A stretch of 64,000 nucleotides of DNA from Ahaetulla prasina. Its lineage: Eukaryota; Chordata; Lepidosauria; Squamata; Colubridae. Numbering within the stretch: position 1 is the stretch's first letter; each line of letters opens with the position of its first letter. The translations under genes and the position numbers were made by a program. The stretch is taken from the NCBI RefSeq assembly GCF_028640845.1, contig NC_080540.1, positions 99,132,061 to 99,196,060 on the forward strand. Direction: 5' to 3'. Shown here piece after piece: positions 35,241-46,457 of the stretch. The notes under the pieces are model-generated. The model was not told where the DNA came from and made no database searches. It saw nothing but the letters and a program-made list of their open reading frames with translations.

Positions 35241-36086
35241 TATTATTTAAATTAATATATGTATATGTCAGGCCAGAGATTACTGAAGACAACCCCATAA
35301 GTGCCATGGAGAGGTGGCAACTCCTGGGTCATCCAACCTCTGTCCTTTGCATGAATATTGAAGTCATCAAAGACAAAAAGGCTAGAAGAGGATACTAAAA
35401 CCAATTGAAATACCGGATCCAGGAATTTGGGGAGAGAATTCTATCAAGAAACAGCGGTCAGTACACCAGCAAGCTCCCTAGTTTGTTGCTAATTTAACAA
35501 ATAGATATTCATATTCTTATCACTTCAAGAGCAAAATTCTAGCCACAAAAAGAACTTATTTTAAGATCCATATCTCCTCCTCTTGGCTTCAAAGTTGCTA
35601 CAAGTCATAAAATTTAGTTGACCATATCTACAAGTGAGCAATAGCTCTCCCCTCACCCAACTAATAATATATTCTAAAACTCTTGGAATGCTCATTTCTT
35701 GTACTTGCCCACTCTCTCTCTAGAGGAACTTCTGCTAATGAGCCACTTCTCACTAAAGTCCAAACACACCTTACTATCTCACTACAATTAGGGCCCTCTG
35801 CTGCCAATCTGCCTCCCACCAGAGAAGCAACTTTTCTCAAACTTTTTAGCCTGGCTAGATTCACTTCCAGATGACAGTAATGACTCTCCAGGACCACTTC
35901 CATCACCAGAACTCCCCAGGCTAACTTAAAACCAGGGTTCTCTGGTCCCTCCACTCCAGAATGAGGAATCTTTTTGCCAGTTCCAGCTCAAAGTCCCTAC
36001 TGAATCTCCCAAAGCCATTCATGTTGAAGAGGTCCCTGAAGCTACCACTTTCAGATTCATTCAACTTTGGAAGTTTGAGGAGAACC
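35241..36086. other. Intergenic sequence, nothing recognised
   Basis: No confident element. A 97-codon - strand open frame at 35661-35954 lacks family resemblance. Confidence 0.4.
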
Positions 36087-36698
36087 TGTTGTGACCCAGG
36101 CCCAAGTAGGTAGTAGGAAACTCAGTCAGTGTAAAAACAAACTTTATTAGAGCAGCTGAGAATTAATTCATTCTCAGCGCAGTCCAACTAAATTAAAGCA
36201 AATTCTTCCCAATACAATTCCTCAGTCCTATCACCAACCTTGGTCCAATTAGGCAAACTGCCAAAGGCCTTTCTTGGCAAAAGTTCAGAAGACACCGATA
36301 CAACACAAATGCAACAAGACAAAGCTATCAATGTTGTTTTCCAGCAAAGAGCCCAAATGCCGTTGCTGGTCTATTAAGCCTTATGGGAGGGGCCAATCAT
36401 CTCTTGGCCCTATTCCCAAGTCATCCTCTTTGCTTGAGCTGCTCTTGCCTTCTGGCAGCTCTTCTCATGCATGCATTAGGAACAGGATCCTCCTGTTCCT
36501 CTGCCTCACTACTGTCAGGCTCTGGTGGCTCTGGAGCCCGCACCTCACTCCCCAATAGCCCTGGCCCCACCTCTGCCTCCGACACAGAGCCCCTCATCTG
36601 GGCCTTCCCCAGCCTCCAGGACTGGCCCCTGTTCTTCCTCAGACTCATCGCTGTCCGACTCCATTGCTAGCTCTGCAGGCTGCTGGCGGACCACAACA
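36087..36698 (-). mobile_element. Solo LTR, 612 bp, perfect GAACC duplication
   Basis: It starts TGTTGTGACCC and ends GACCACAACA. GAACC flanks both ends exactly (36082-36086 and 36699-36703). A TAATAAAG signal on the - strand lies near the 3' end. It has the same family as the 10.2-kb copy. No gag, pol or env remains. Confidence 0.92.
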
Positions 36699-36703
36699 GA
36701 ACC

Positions 36704-37419
36704 CTCATTGTCCCAGCCATTGTTCTTCCACTCTGCTCAGGAAATAATTCCATCCTTCCATTGCGTGCAATGTCCTTTATGCTCTCCAACATCAATTGCC
36801 ACTTTACAATATTCATAATCTGCTACCCACCAGCTAGAGTATATGAAGGTTGATAGAGAGGTATATAGTTCAATCAAACTTGCAAGATTATGTTACTATA
36901 GCCCTTTTCAATAAAGGTACTTTTAGATTTCCTGTGGAATAGATTTCCTGGTCGGATTTCCTAGTGGGATTGACCTTAATTTTGCAAGCCTCAAGATTTA
37001 AGAAGATCTCCCCTTCTTATGCTCATGTAAACCACAGAGGCATCTGCCTGAGCCACCTCTGAATATTATTTTGTTTCACAGACTCTGAAAATGTCTGAGA
37101 AAAATGTCCCTTTTTGCTTAGATAACAACTTTAAAAAATATCCCTTTTTGGTTAGGTAATGGTTCTTGCATATTTCTATCAATGTCATTTTCCTTTCTTT
37201 TTATAGTTGGAAAGAAATTATTTCTCAACTGAAGGTGGATTTTAGTCTTTGAATTATCTTTTTAGCAATGAAATGGGAAGCTGACCAATTTAGTACTTAA
37301 AAATTTGACCACTTCATGTAATTTTTCAGAAATTTTTCAGCCCAATATTTTTAATACAAAGTTGTGGAACTGGATTATCTCAAGTCAATCCATTGGTCCC
37401 TCACATTCCGAAGAGTCCA
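36704..37419. other. Intergenic sequence, nothing recognised
   Basis: No gene or repeat is confidently recognised. Confidence 0.4.
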
Positions 37420-37424
37420 TAAGG

Positions 37425-38240
37425 ACTGACAGCCACTTTCCAAAGACTAGACTTAGTTCTCAATTCTTGTTTGCAAAATAGCTAAATAAACGTATTGGTA
37501 AAGCGGCGACCACATTTTCCAGACTTACAAAGAGAGTATGGCTTAATAAGAAGCTGACGGAACATACAAAGATCCAGGTCTATAGACCCTGCGTCCTGAG
37601 CACACTCTTGTACTGCAGTGAGTCTTGGACCTTTTACGCACGGCAGGAGAGAAAGTTGAACACCTTTCATGGGCGCTGTCTCCGATGTATTTTTGGCATC
37701 ACCTGGCAGAACAAAGTTCCAAATAGCGCAGTCTTGGAACGTGCTGGAATTTCTAGCATGTATACACTACTGAAACACTGATGTCTATGCTGGCTTGGGC
37801 ATGCCGTGAGAATGGCTGATGGTCAGATTCCAAAAGATCTCCTGTATGGAGAATTAGTGCAGGGAAAGCACCTCAGAGGGAGACCACAGCTGCAATATAA
37901 GGATATCTGCAAGAGGGACCTAAAGGCCCTGGGAATGGACATTAACAACTGGGAAACCTTGACCTCTGATCATTCAGTTTGGAGGCTAAAGACGCAGCAT
38001 GGCCTTCGCCAATTCGAAGAGACATTTGTTCGGCAGGCTGAGGCAAAGAGCCAGTCCTGGAACCAGCGAAATCTGGGGGCTGGGCAGGGGACAGCATGTA
38101 TCTGCCCTCATTGTGGAAGGGATTGCCACTCTCGAATTGGCCTTTTTAGTCACACTAGATGCTGTTTTAGGATCTCTTTCCAGAGCACGATACCATAATC
38201 TTTTGAGACTGAAGGGTGTCAATACCAATGTTTGCAAAAC
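37425..38240 (+). mobile_element. RTE-like LINE ORF C-terminal fragment
   Basis: The + strand reads KIQVYRPCVLSTLLYCSESW, RKLNTFHGRCLRCIFGITWQ, then after a stop GHAVRMADGQIPKDLLYGEL and GRPQLQYKDICKRDLKALG. It ends with a zinc-finger-like CPHCGRDCHSRIGLFSHTRC. This is the C-terminal region of a non-LTR retrotransposon. One in-frame stop lies near 37780. Confidence 0.8.
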
Positions 38241-38317
38241 GAAGGCCCTCTTCTACAGTAATCTGAAATCGCTGTGAAAGTTTCTGTAGAGAACATTAGC
38301 AGAATCTATGCAGAATA

Positions 38318-38885
38318 TCTTTGGAATTCCTAGTGCTCTCTGAGTTTGGTTGTTTGCTTGCAGTCATTTCATTACTTGGCTTGTTCATGTGGTTTTCTCC
38401 TTGGTATTTTCTTGATTAGGGCATTGTTTTCTGTTTGATTATTTGTCTGGTGTTAGCCCCTGCTTAAAGGATGGAGAAAACCACACCCCTGCCAACATTG
38501 GGAGGGCAAGCACATAAATCTAATCAATAAGTAAAAACAAATAAAATGTAGACAAGGAGCAAACCCCACACTCACTGTTAGGTTGGGTGATTGAGGAGAC
38601 AGGAGACAGGTTGTAGTGAACAACAACTCTTTATTACATGGTGAGAATCCAGCAACCGTACAAGAGGAGAAGTTCTCCTTTTATACTTTCTCGGCCAGAG
38701 TGTTAGCCAATGATCAACAAACTTTTCCCCTCCTAATTTTCCCTCCAAAATTAGATAATTAACACTCACTAGCATTGATGTTACGTAGTTGGGTAATGAA
38801 ATATCTGCAAAAAAACACTAAACTTAGAAAGCTCCAAGGATTCCACAGTTCAGCCATGAGCTACATATATTCTCTTCTATTAGAA
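38318..38885. repeat. Dispersed repeat interrupted by a small LTR
   Basis: Phrases AGTGCTCTCTGAGTTTGGTT and TTGATGTTACGTAGTTGGGT match the repeat at 45685-45845. The 189-bp LTR-like element at 38576-38764 is inserted in it. The flanking halves of the repeat are otherwise colinear. Confidence 0.65.
38576..38764 (-). mobile_element. Small (189-bp) solo LTR with perfect CTCAC duplication
   Basis: Ends are TGTTA...TAACA, with CTCAC repeated exactly on both sides (38571-38575 and 38765-38769). On the - strand TGTAATAAAGAG provides a polyadenylation signal. The size is unusually small for a squamate LTR and suggests a TRIM/SMART-type non-autonomous element; the class is inferred. Confidence 0.8.
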
Positions 38886-39036
38886 GAATATCTTTAACAG
38901 TGAGGATTGAAAAATATAGATGCACTTGGTGTGGATGTTGGTGTCCCTTTATCCAGACATTATGATTCATCCACTGACATAGGACATCTTTGACATCATT
39001 TGAATTTTGTGTTGCCCCAAAAGCCTGTGGAACCAC

Positions 39037-39632
39037 TTACAAGTAATCCTCATCTTATGACTACAGTTGAGCCCAAAATTGCTGTGGTTAACTGAGATGT
39101 TTATTAAGCGAGATTTGCTCCATTTTACATCCTTTCTTGCCTCAGTTGTTAAGTGAATCACTGCAGTTGATAAGTTAGCAACTCGAAAGTTAAGCGAATC
39201 TGGTTTCCCCATTGATTTTGCTTGTTAAGAAGGTCTCAAAAAGTGATTACTGGGGACACAGCAACAGTCATAAGTATAAACCAGTTGCTAAGTAATCTGA
39301 ATATTTTTAAAAAATAATTTTTATTCAACAGATTTAAAAAAAAACCAAAAAAACCAAAAAAGAAATATTAACACTTTCTTCTTTTCAACAGTTTCGCATC
39401 GGTGATCAATAATTATACATTTTCTCTCTCTTATCCTAATATAATATATGATAGTGATATATATGATATAGAAGATATATATGTATAAAAGCAATCTGAA
39501 TTTTTGATCATGTGACCATGGGGATGTTGCAAAGGTAGTAACTGTGAAAAATGGTCATAAGTCGCTTTTTTCACTGCTCTTGTAACTTTGAAATGTCACT
39601 AAATGAACTGTAGTAAGTTGAGGATTACCTGT
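39037..39632. mobile_element. Tigger-like MITE with internal AT-rich insertion
   Basis: Left end ACAAGTAATCCTCATCTTAT and right end AGTTGAGGATTACCTGTA. Internal sequence 39300-39490 (A-rich and TATA-rich) is not found in other copies. Confidence 0.75.
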
Positions 39633-39646
39633 ACTTGTTTCTAGAA

Positions 39647-39780
39647 CAGGGGTCTCCAACCTTGGTCCCTTTAAATCTTGTGGACTTCAACTCCCAGAGT
39701 CCCTCAGCCAGCTTGCTGGCTGAGGGACTCTGGGAGTTGAAGTCCACAAGACTTAAAGGGACCAAGGTTGGAGACCCCTG
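39647..39780. mobile_element. Near-perfect palindromic hAT MITE, 134 bp
   Basis: Reads CAGGGGTCTCCAACCTTGGT to the centre and back to its complement, so the whole element is one hairpin. TTCTAGAA flanks both sides exactly. Other copies are at 50842-50969, 54615-54749 and 55469-55603. Confidence 0.93.
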
Positions 39781-39975
39781 TTCTAGAACTGCTGTTTTTT
39801 GTCCACAAATTTATTATTTTTAAAAAATATGGATAGGTTGAGAGACAACAATTCATGTGACAAAGCCGCTTGAGTAGCAAGATAAAAGACAGACATCAAA
39901 GACTGAACAGGCTTGATCTTAAGCAATGATAAACGAAGACTAATTCTTTCTTAAGAGAGAAAACTAGGTTCAATA

Positions 39976-40382
39976 AGTACAATTACGCCTCAACACAGGA
40001 TCAGAATCGAGCCTAACATTTTCATTGATAAGCAAGAGACAGCAGTTAAGTGAGTTTCCCACCCCCACCCGCCATTTTATGACCTTTCTGGCCACCGTTG
40101 CTGAGTGAATCACTCCAGTTGTTAAATTAGTAACCTGACTGTTAAATGAATCTGGCTTCACCATTGACCTTGCTTGTCAGAAGATCGCAAAAGGGGATCG
40201 TGTGACCCTGGGACACGGCCCCTGTGACATATACATGCCAGCGGCCAAGCATCCAAATGCTGATCATGTGACTCTGCCATGGTTGTAAAATGCGAAAAAC
40301 GATTATAAGTCATTTTTGTCTGTGCCGTTGTAACTTCAAATGGTCGTTAAATGAATGGTTGTAAGTGGAGGACTAGCTGTAT
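39976..40382. mobile_element. Tigger-like MITE
   Basis: Right end GTAAGTGGAGGACTAGCTGT; left end diverged. Internal phrases AAGTGAGTTTCC, CATTGACCTTGCTTGTC and ATGTGACTCTGCCATGG match the family. Confidence 0.75.
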
Positions 40383-40439
40383 CCTTATGCCTAAAATCTT
40401 CCAAGGACCGATAAACTGGAGTATTTAAGATAAATCAGG

Positions 40440-40985
40440 CTCTGATGTCAGTTTTGGAGGGGTTGAAGGAAAACAAATCAATACTCCATCCAGATGTAAA
40501 ATGTCCACGATGTAAAAAAGATGTGGAGACTCTAGAAAGAGTGCAGAGAAGAGCAACAAAGATGATTAGGGGACTGGAGGCTAAAACATATGACGAACGG
40601 TTGCAGGAACTGGGTATGTCTAGTTTAATAAAAAGAAGGACTAGGGGAGACATGATAGCAGTGTTCCAATATCCCAGAGGCTGCCACAAAGAAGAGGGAG
40701 TCAAACTATTCTCTAAACCACCTGAGGGCAGGACAAGAAGCAATAGATAGAAACTGATCAAGGAGAGAGGCAACCTAGAACTAAAGAGAATTTCCTGACA
40801 GTTAGAACAATTAACCAGTGGAACAACTTGCCTCCAGAAGTTGTGAATGCTCCAACATGGAAGATTTTAAGAAGAGATTGGACAACCATTCGTCTGAAAT
40901 GGCATAGGGTTTCTTGCCTTAGCAGGAGGTTGGAAAAGAAGACCTCCAAGGTCCCTTCCCACTCTGTTATTCAATTCTATTTTAT
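40440..40985 (+). mobile_element. CR1-like LINE ORF C-terminus and 3' end
   Basis: The + strand reads ERVQRRATKMIRGLEAKTYD, RLQELGMSSLIKRRTRGDMI and AVFQYPRGCHKEEGVKLFSK, then after a stop TIRLKWHRVS-type sequence. The 3' end CTCCAAGGTCCCTTCCCACT then runs toward ATTCT repeats. CR1-clade C-terminal domain. Confidence 0.82.
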
Positions 40986-41323
40986 CCACATGAGACTGAA
41001 GTGTTCTTGGTCAGCTGAATTGAAAATTAAGGCGTTGCTACCCAAACTAAGCACAATTTTAGACAGGCAGACAGGAAATGTATCTAATATAATCAATCTA
41101 ATCAATCAATCTAATGTAGAAATATATTTTCTGATTTACTTGTCCTGAGTCTTTCAATCTATCTACCTCCCAGCTGTTGAAATGTGGCTGATGTGTTGGC
41201 TTGCAAGGCAATCTCTAGATTAGTCATTCTAGGCTTGCATAGAATTGTGTAACATTATTGGGTAAAATAAGGTTGCGGTCATGCATGTGGCACTCCAGTC
41301 AAAATGTGCCCAAGTCTGCTATT

Positions 41324-41725
41324 ACAGGTAGTCCTCAACTTATAACCACAATTGAGCCCTAAGTTTCTGTTGCTTAAGCAAGGAAGTTGTTAAGGTGTGC
41401 CCCCTTTGTGAGCTTTTTGCCATGGCTGTTAAGCAAATCTCTATAGTTGTTAAGTGAATCATGTGGCTGTTAAGTGAATCTGTGTCCTCCTCCCACCCCC
41501 GACTCTGCTTATCTGAAGCTCCCTAGGAAGGTTGCAAATGCAAATGCAATTACAGGACCCCAAGACACTGCAGCCATTCCAAGTACATGCCAGTTACCAA
41601 GCACCCGAAGTTTGAGCACGTGACTATGAGGATGCTGCAATGGTCATAGGCGTGAGGACTAGTCATTTTTTCAGGGCTGTTGTAACAGTCATTAAACAAG
41701 CGGTAGTAAGTAAAGGACTGTCTGT
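41324..41725. mobile_element. Tigger-like MITE
   Basis: Left terminus TACAGGTAGTCCTCAACTTA and right terminus AGTAAAGGACTGTCTGTGC. Full-length type at about 400 bp. Confidence 0.8.
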
Positions 41726-41954
41726 GCAGCATTTATGATTAGCAAGGAAGGTTGCATAGGACACAGGTAAGCTCACAGCAGGTAACTTCATGTCATCTTT
41801 GTTTTACTGTAAAAGGTTGTGTGAAAGCCTTAGTTGGTCTTAGTTGATTAAAGCCATGATGAGTGGTGGAGGTCAATCTCTATGGGTCCTCCTGTTGATG
41901 ACCATGGAACATGGAAGATTGTAACTTAAAACAGAAGTAGACAGTAAATAGCAG

Positions 41955-42596
41955 TAGCACTTAGAATTATATACCGTTTCACAGTCCTCTCTAAGCAGAG
42001 GTTTACAGAGCATATTGCCCCCAACAATCTGAGTCCTCATTTTAATGACCACAGAAGGATGGAAGGCTGAGTTAGATCAGATCAGATTAACAGAGTTGGA
42101 AGGTACTTTGTCTGTCATCTAGTCCAACCCCCCACCCAAGCAGAAGACCCAACACCATTTCTGACAGATGGTGGCCCAGTCTTTTCTTGAAAGCTTTCAG
42201 TGATGAAGCTCCCACAACTTCTGAAGGCAAACTCTTCCATTGGTTGATTGCTCGCACTGTCAGAAAATGTCTCCTTATTTCCAGGTTGAATCTCTCCTTG
42301 TTCTGTTTCCATCCATTATTCCTTGTCTGGTCTTCAGGTGCTTTGGAAAATAGCTTGACCACCTCCACTCTGTGGTAGCCCCTCAGATATTGGAACACTG
42401 CTATCAAATCTCCCCTGGTCCTTCTCTTCACTAGACTAGCCATGCCCAGTTCCTGCAACCATTCGTTGTATATTTTAGTCCCCTCAAGTTAATCTTGAGC
42501 CTAGTGAGATTCGAACTGCCAAACGTCTGGTGGCCAGCAGTCAGCAGAAGTAGCCTGCAGTACTGCATTCTAACCACTGCGCCACCAAGGCTCCTA
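41955..42596 (-). mobile_element. tRNA-derived SINE split by a CR1-like fragment
   Basis: 3' part at 41955-42072 (complement of GCAATATGCTCTGTAAACC and of the tail) and 5' head at 42477-42596 (complement of GGAGCCTTGGTGGCGCAGTG). A CR1-like fragment occupies about 42073-42476. Confidence 0.8.
42073..42476 (-). mobile_element. CR1-like LINE 3' fragment inserted in a SINE
   Basis: The - strand reads MQELGMASLVKRRTRGDLIA, VFQYLRGYHRVEVVKLFSKA, then INQWKSLPSEVVGASSLKAF. It is close in sequence to the copies at 40.4 and 59.6 kb. It interrupts the SINE, so it is the younger insertion. Confidence 0.82.
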
Positions 42597-42773
42597 AATC
42601 GTAAGGAGTATGATGGAAACCACAGAAAGAAAATAGCAAATACAATGTGTGCCTCTGAAATGAAGAGAAAGGGAAAAGATATGGTGTTGATGAATGCATG
42701 AAGGAAAGTCAAGATATGGGTTTAACTAGGAGGGAAAGAGCTAAATGTATCTCAGAAAGTATGAATTGGTGCT

Positions 42774-43132
42774 ACAGGTAGTCCTCGACTTCCAACAGTT
42801 TGTCTAGTGACTGTTTGAAGTTACAATGGCACTGAAAAAAGTGATTTATGACCGTTTTTCACACTTATGACTGATGCAGCATCCCCATGGTCACATGATC
42901 AAAATTCCGATGCTTCGCAACCGACTCATATTTATGATGGTTATAGTGTCTTGGGGTCACGTGATCCCCTTTTTGCAACCTGCTGACAAGCAAAGTCAAT
43001 GGGGAAGCCAGATTCACTTAACAAATGTGGCAAGGATGGTCATAAAATGGTCCAAAATTCGCTTAACAAATTTCTTACTTAGCAGCATAAATTTGGGGTT
43101 CAATTGTGGTCATCAATCAAGGACTACCTGTA
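42774..43132. mobile_element. Tigger-like MITE
   Basis: Left end CTACAGGTAGTCCTCGACTT, right end TCAAGGACTACCTGTA. Intact inverted ends; clear example of the family consensus, flanked by TA. Confidence 0.85.
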
Positions 43133-43322
43133 TTTAGTTTGCTATAGATATACACGAAAAAGTAAGAATCCATAGTTTAATGATAATTGAAAGTACCGTA
43201 ATTCTCAGGGAATGATAATGGAGAAGATTTTTGTAAGAATTATGCACAGTTTTCAGTGCTCATGTTTCAGAGGGGAAGAAAAGCACTGTTAATTCACTGA
43301 CTATGACAATAAAAATAAGAAT

Positions 43323-43717
43323 GCAGATAATCCTCGACGTACGACCACAATTGAGCTCAAAATTTATGTTGCTAAGTGAAACATTTGTTAAGTGAGCTTT
43401 GCCCCATTTTAGGACCTTTCTTGCCACATTTGTTAAGTGAATCACTTCAGTTGTTAATTTAGTAACGGGGTTGTTAAGTGAATCTGGCTTCCCCATTGAC
43501 TTTGCTTTCAGAAGGTCAGAAAAGTTGATCACATGAGCCGGGGACACTGCAACTGTCATCAATATGAATCAGTTGCCAAGCAACTGAATTTTGATCATGT
43601 GACCATGGAATTGTCACAATGGTTATAAGTGTGAAAAACAGTCATGTCACATTTTTCAATATCGTTGTAATGTTGGACAGTCACTAAATGAAATATTGTA
43701 AGTCCAGGAGTACCTGT
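43323..43717. mobile_element. Tigger-like MITE, opposite orientation
   Basis: Left end GCAGATAATCCTCGACGTAC and right end AAGTCCAGGAGTACCTGTA. Internal sequence runs as the reverse complement of the 42.8-kb copy. Confidence 0.8.
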
Positions 43718-44389
43718 AGTTCTTTCAAAATGGCGAAGAATGACATCACATTGTCTAATATCTTTTAAATAACATCATATTATTAGAAGCTGATAGAAAA
43801 TTAACTAACAACTTATGGTGCGAATTGACTTCAGTTTAAACTTTCCATGTCACCTACTCTGGCTGATATAGCAAATCCACTTTTTAATTTGCTTATACAT
43901 GTAAATTCTGTATTCTCAGAAAATTTCTGAAATGCCTTGGTGTATGCGCTATCACAACAATTTTCCAGTTGACTGTAAAGTCATTTTCTCTCCAGCGTCA
44001 TTGCGATACAATCTTCTTATCTCCTTTTGCTTGAAGTGACATGTCTGCCCATAATTTTATCTATTTTAAGAATTCCCCTTTCTTGCTTGATAATGAACAA
44101 ATCTACTCCCATCTTCAAAAGCAACACATCAGTTTCCTAAACGTTTTCCCCAAAGTGGCTCAGCAATTAGCATTTATCTTTTCCAGTAGGATGGTCCTTT
44201 CCAGTTGGCTAAGGTGGCCAAGGTTAGAAAGATTATGATGTCATAATCATTTATCTCAAGAAAAATCAAGTCTCAGAATCATTTACTGTATGTAAAAAAA
44301 AAAATTCCTTATCAAAGGATACAGTTCTATGATCCCTGAAAATTATTTCTCCCTTTTCAGTTCAATAAGAGAGAACTACTGTATATCCT
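43718..44389. other. Intergenic sequence, nothing recognised
   Basis: AT-rich, no confident feature. Confidence 0.4.
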
Positions 44390-44702
44390 TAAGAATAAGA
44401 ATGATTTGGTCTTGGTTGTTTCTTCTGTCCCAACTTGACATTAGGAAGGAAAAAAGAGGAGTGAAGGTCAGAGATGATCTTCTCCTCTACAATGCCAGCA
44501 TCACGGAGAAAGGAAAGAGAGAAGAGAAACTTTCTGTAACTTTCTGTAATAGTTCCTGTCCTATTGTTCCCTTCATTACAGTATTATATGCATACTTATA
44601 TTTTTACTTATATATACTTTTTTCTCTCATGATGGGTTATTTTTTCTGTTGATGATTGTATATACTGTTGTGACAAAATGAAATAAAAAAATAAAAAAAA
44701 AT
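44390..44702 (+). mobile_element. LINE 3' end (GTTGTGACAAAATAAA tail)
   Basis: Ends CTGTTGTGACAAAATGAAAT followed by AAAT-type repeats. The same 3' end occurs in both orientations at 45.4 and 46.1 kb. Confidence 0.6.
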
Positions 44703-44875
44703 AAAATGCATGAATGATTTCTCACACATCACAATTGCCATTTCACCCTATCTAAAATGGAATGGGAGATGGGGAACCTCCAGCAGAAGAAGATATTGAA
44801 ATCCTCAACAATGGACCATTTGGGGCAGGAAGAGTTACCTTCAATTTTATTTTTAAGTTTGATTTGGCATTATTT

Positions 44876-45136
44876 CAGTGGTGAAATCCAAATTTTTTTA
44901 CTACCAGTTCTGTGGGCATGGCTTGGTGGGCTGGGGTGGCTTGGTGGGCAGGGCAGGGGAAGGATACTACAAAATCCCCACTCTCACCCCATTCCTGGGG
45001 AAGGATATTGCAAAATCTCCATTCTCAGCCCACTCTGGGGCCACCCAGAGGTGGCATTTGCCGGTTCTCCGAACTGCTCAAAATTTCTGCTACCAGTTCT
45101 CCAGAACCTGTCAGAACTTGCTGGATTTCACTCCTG
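44876..45136. mobile_element. hAT-type MITE, 261 bp
   Basis: Ends CAGTGGTGAAATCC and GGATTTCACTCCTG are inverted repeats. Flanks are CATTATTT and CATTATTC, 7 of 8 identical. Interior has GGGCATGGCTTGGTGGGC repeats. Confidence 0.88.
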
Positions 45137-45409
45137 CATTATTCATACTGTTTAATGTGCTATTCTGCAAAGTTGCATTCCCCTCCAAAAACAAAACAAA
45201 AACAAAAAAACAACAACCCTAAAATCCACACTCTAATAAATGAAGCATGACCATCCGGTTATAAAAGTTTCTGAAGTTACCTGTTTCTGTTATTTAGTGG
45301 CAAACAACACTCTGACCATAGACTTGTTCTCCTCCATACACAAGGAGCTCAAATTGGCTTCAGTTTTACTAATTTTTAAGTCAGCCTGTCTGTTGCTGTT
45401 GTTTTTTAT

Positions 45410-45645
45410 TTTTATTTATTTATTTTGTCACACAGTATATATAAGCATAAGCATGAAATAACTATATAATATTTAAGCATATATATATAAGTATGAGTAT
45501 GTAATAACTATATTAATTGGATATAACAAAAGCAAACAACAGGACAGGAACGGTAGGCACGTTTGTGCTCTTATGCACGCCCCTTACAGACCTTTTAGGA
45601 ATGGGGTGAGGTCAATAGTAGACAGTTTTTGGTTGAAGCTTTTGG

Positions 45646-45660
<15 letters not shown>
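45410..45660 (-). mobile_element. LINE 3' end, left arm of an inverted pair
   Basis: Complementary to 45885-46143 over about 250 bp with mismatches (GGTAGGCACGTTTGTGC and GCACAAACGTGCCTACC). Ends with a TTTA repeat at its 3' tail (left). Confidence 0.7.
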
Positions 45661-45676
<16 letters not shown>

Positions 45677-45677
45677 A
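45645..45677. repeat. (GTT)n microsatellite
   Basis: About 11 GTT units between the arms of the inverted pair. Confidence 0.88.
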
Positions 45678-45884
45678 ATGGATCCTTGGTGCTCTCTGAG
45701 CTTGGTTGTTTTCTTGCAGACATTTCATTATTAGCTAGCAGTCATGATGTTACTTCGTTTGGGTAATCAAAGGTCTGCAAGAAAACAACCAAGCTCAGAG
45801 AGCATTAAGGACCCCTCATTTCAATCCTGAGCTACAAATACTTTACCTGACTACTTTACCTGACTCTGTGGTCTCTTCCCATAA

Positions 45885-46109
45885 TCCTAAAAGCTTTAAC
45901 CAAAAACTTTCTACTATTGACTTCACCCCATTCCTAAGAGGACCATAAGGGGCGTGCATAAGCGCACAAACGTGCCTACCGTTCCTGTCCTATTGTTTTT
46001 CTTTTCTTCTTCCTATATATATGCTTATACCTCCTTATATTTACTCATATATGTGTTTATATACTATATAATCTTTTGTATGATACCTACATATATTGTT
46101 GTGACAAAA

Positions 46110-46144
<35 letters not shown>

Positions 46145-46145
46145 G
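45885..46145 (+). mobile_element. LINE 3' end, right arm of an inverted pair, with (AAAT)n
   Basis: Ends GTTGTGACAAAATAAATAAA with about nine AAAT units to 46144. Together with the left arm it forms a large potential hairpin ending ~450 bp before the cytokine start codon. Confidence 0.72.
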
Positions 46146-46457
46146 ATATTTTCCTTTGTTGTTGTTCTGTTTGACTTTCGATGCTGGGTAAAATGGGATT
46201 GATTCATTTTTAAAATTTGCTTTTGGACAATATATAAGCCTAAATGCAGTGACAGCCATAATCAAAAGAAGCATAAAAAAATTGTTTTCATCCACAAAGC
46301 TGTTCTCAATTTTTAGGGGTGAAAAAATGAAATTAGCAAATCAGCTTCCAAAACCAGTTGATTCCAAAGAGTGGGCACCAATATTGAAAAGGCCTTATAT
46401 TTTTTATATTGAAAACGTTACATTTGACCTCCTCTATTAATAATTACTCATACGTTG

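Noticed and set aside
44757..45250. 132-, 114- and 112-codon open frames
   Set aside because: They run through a hAT MITE with clear inverted ends and a target duplication.
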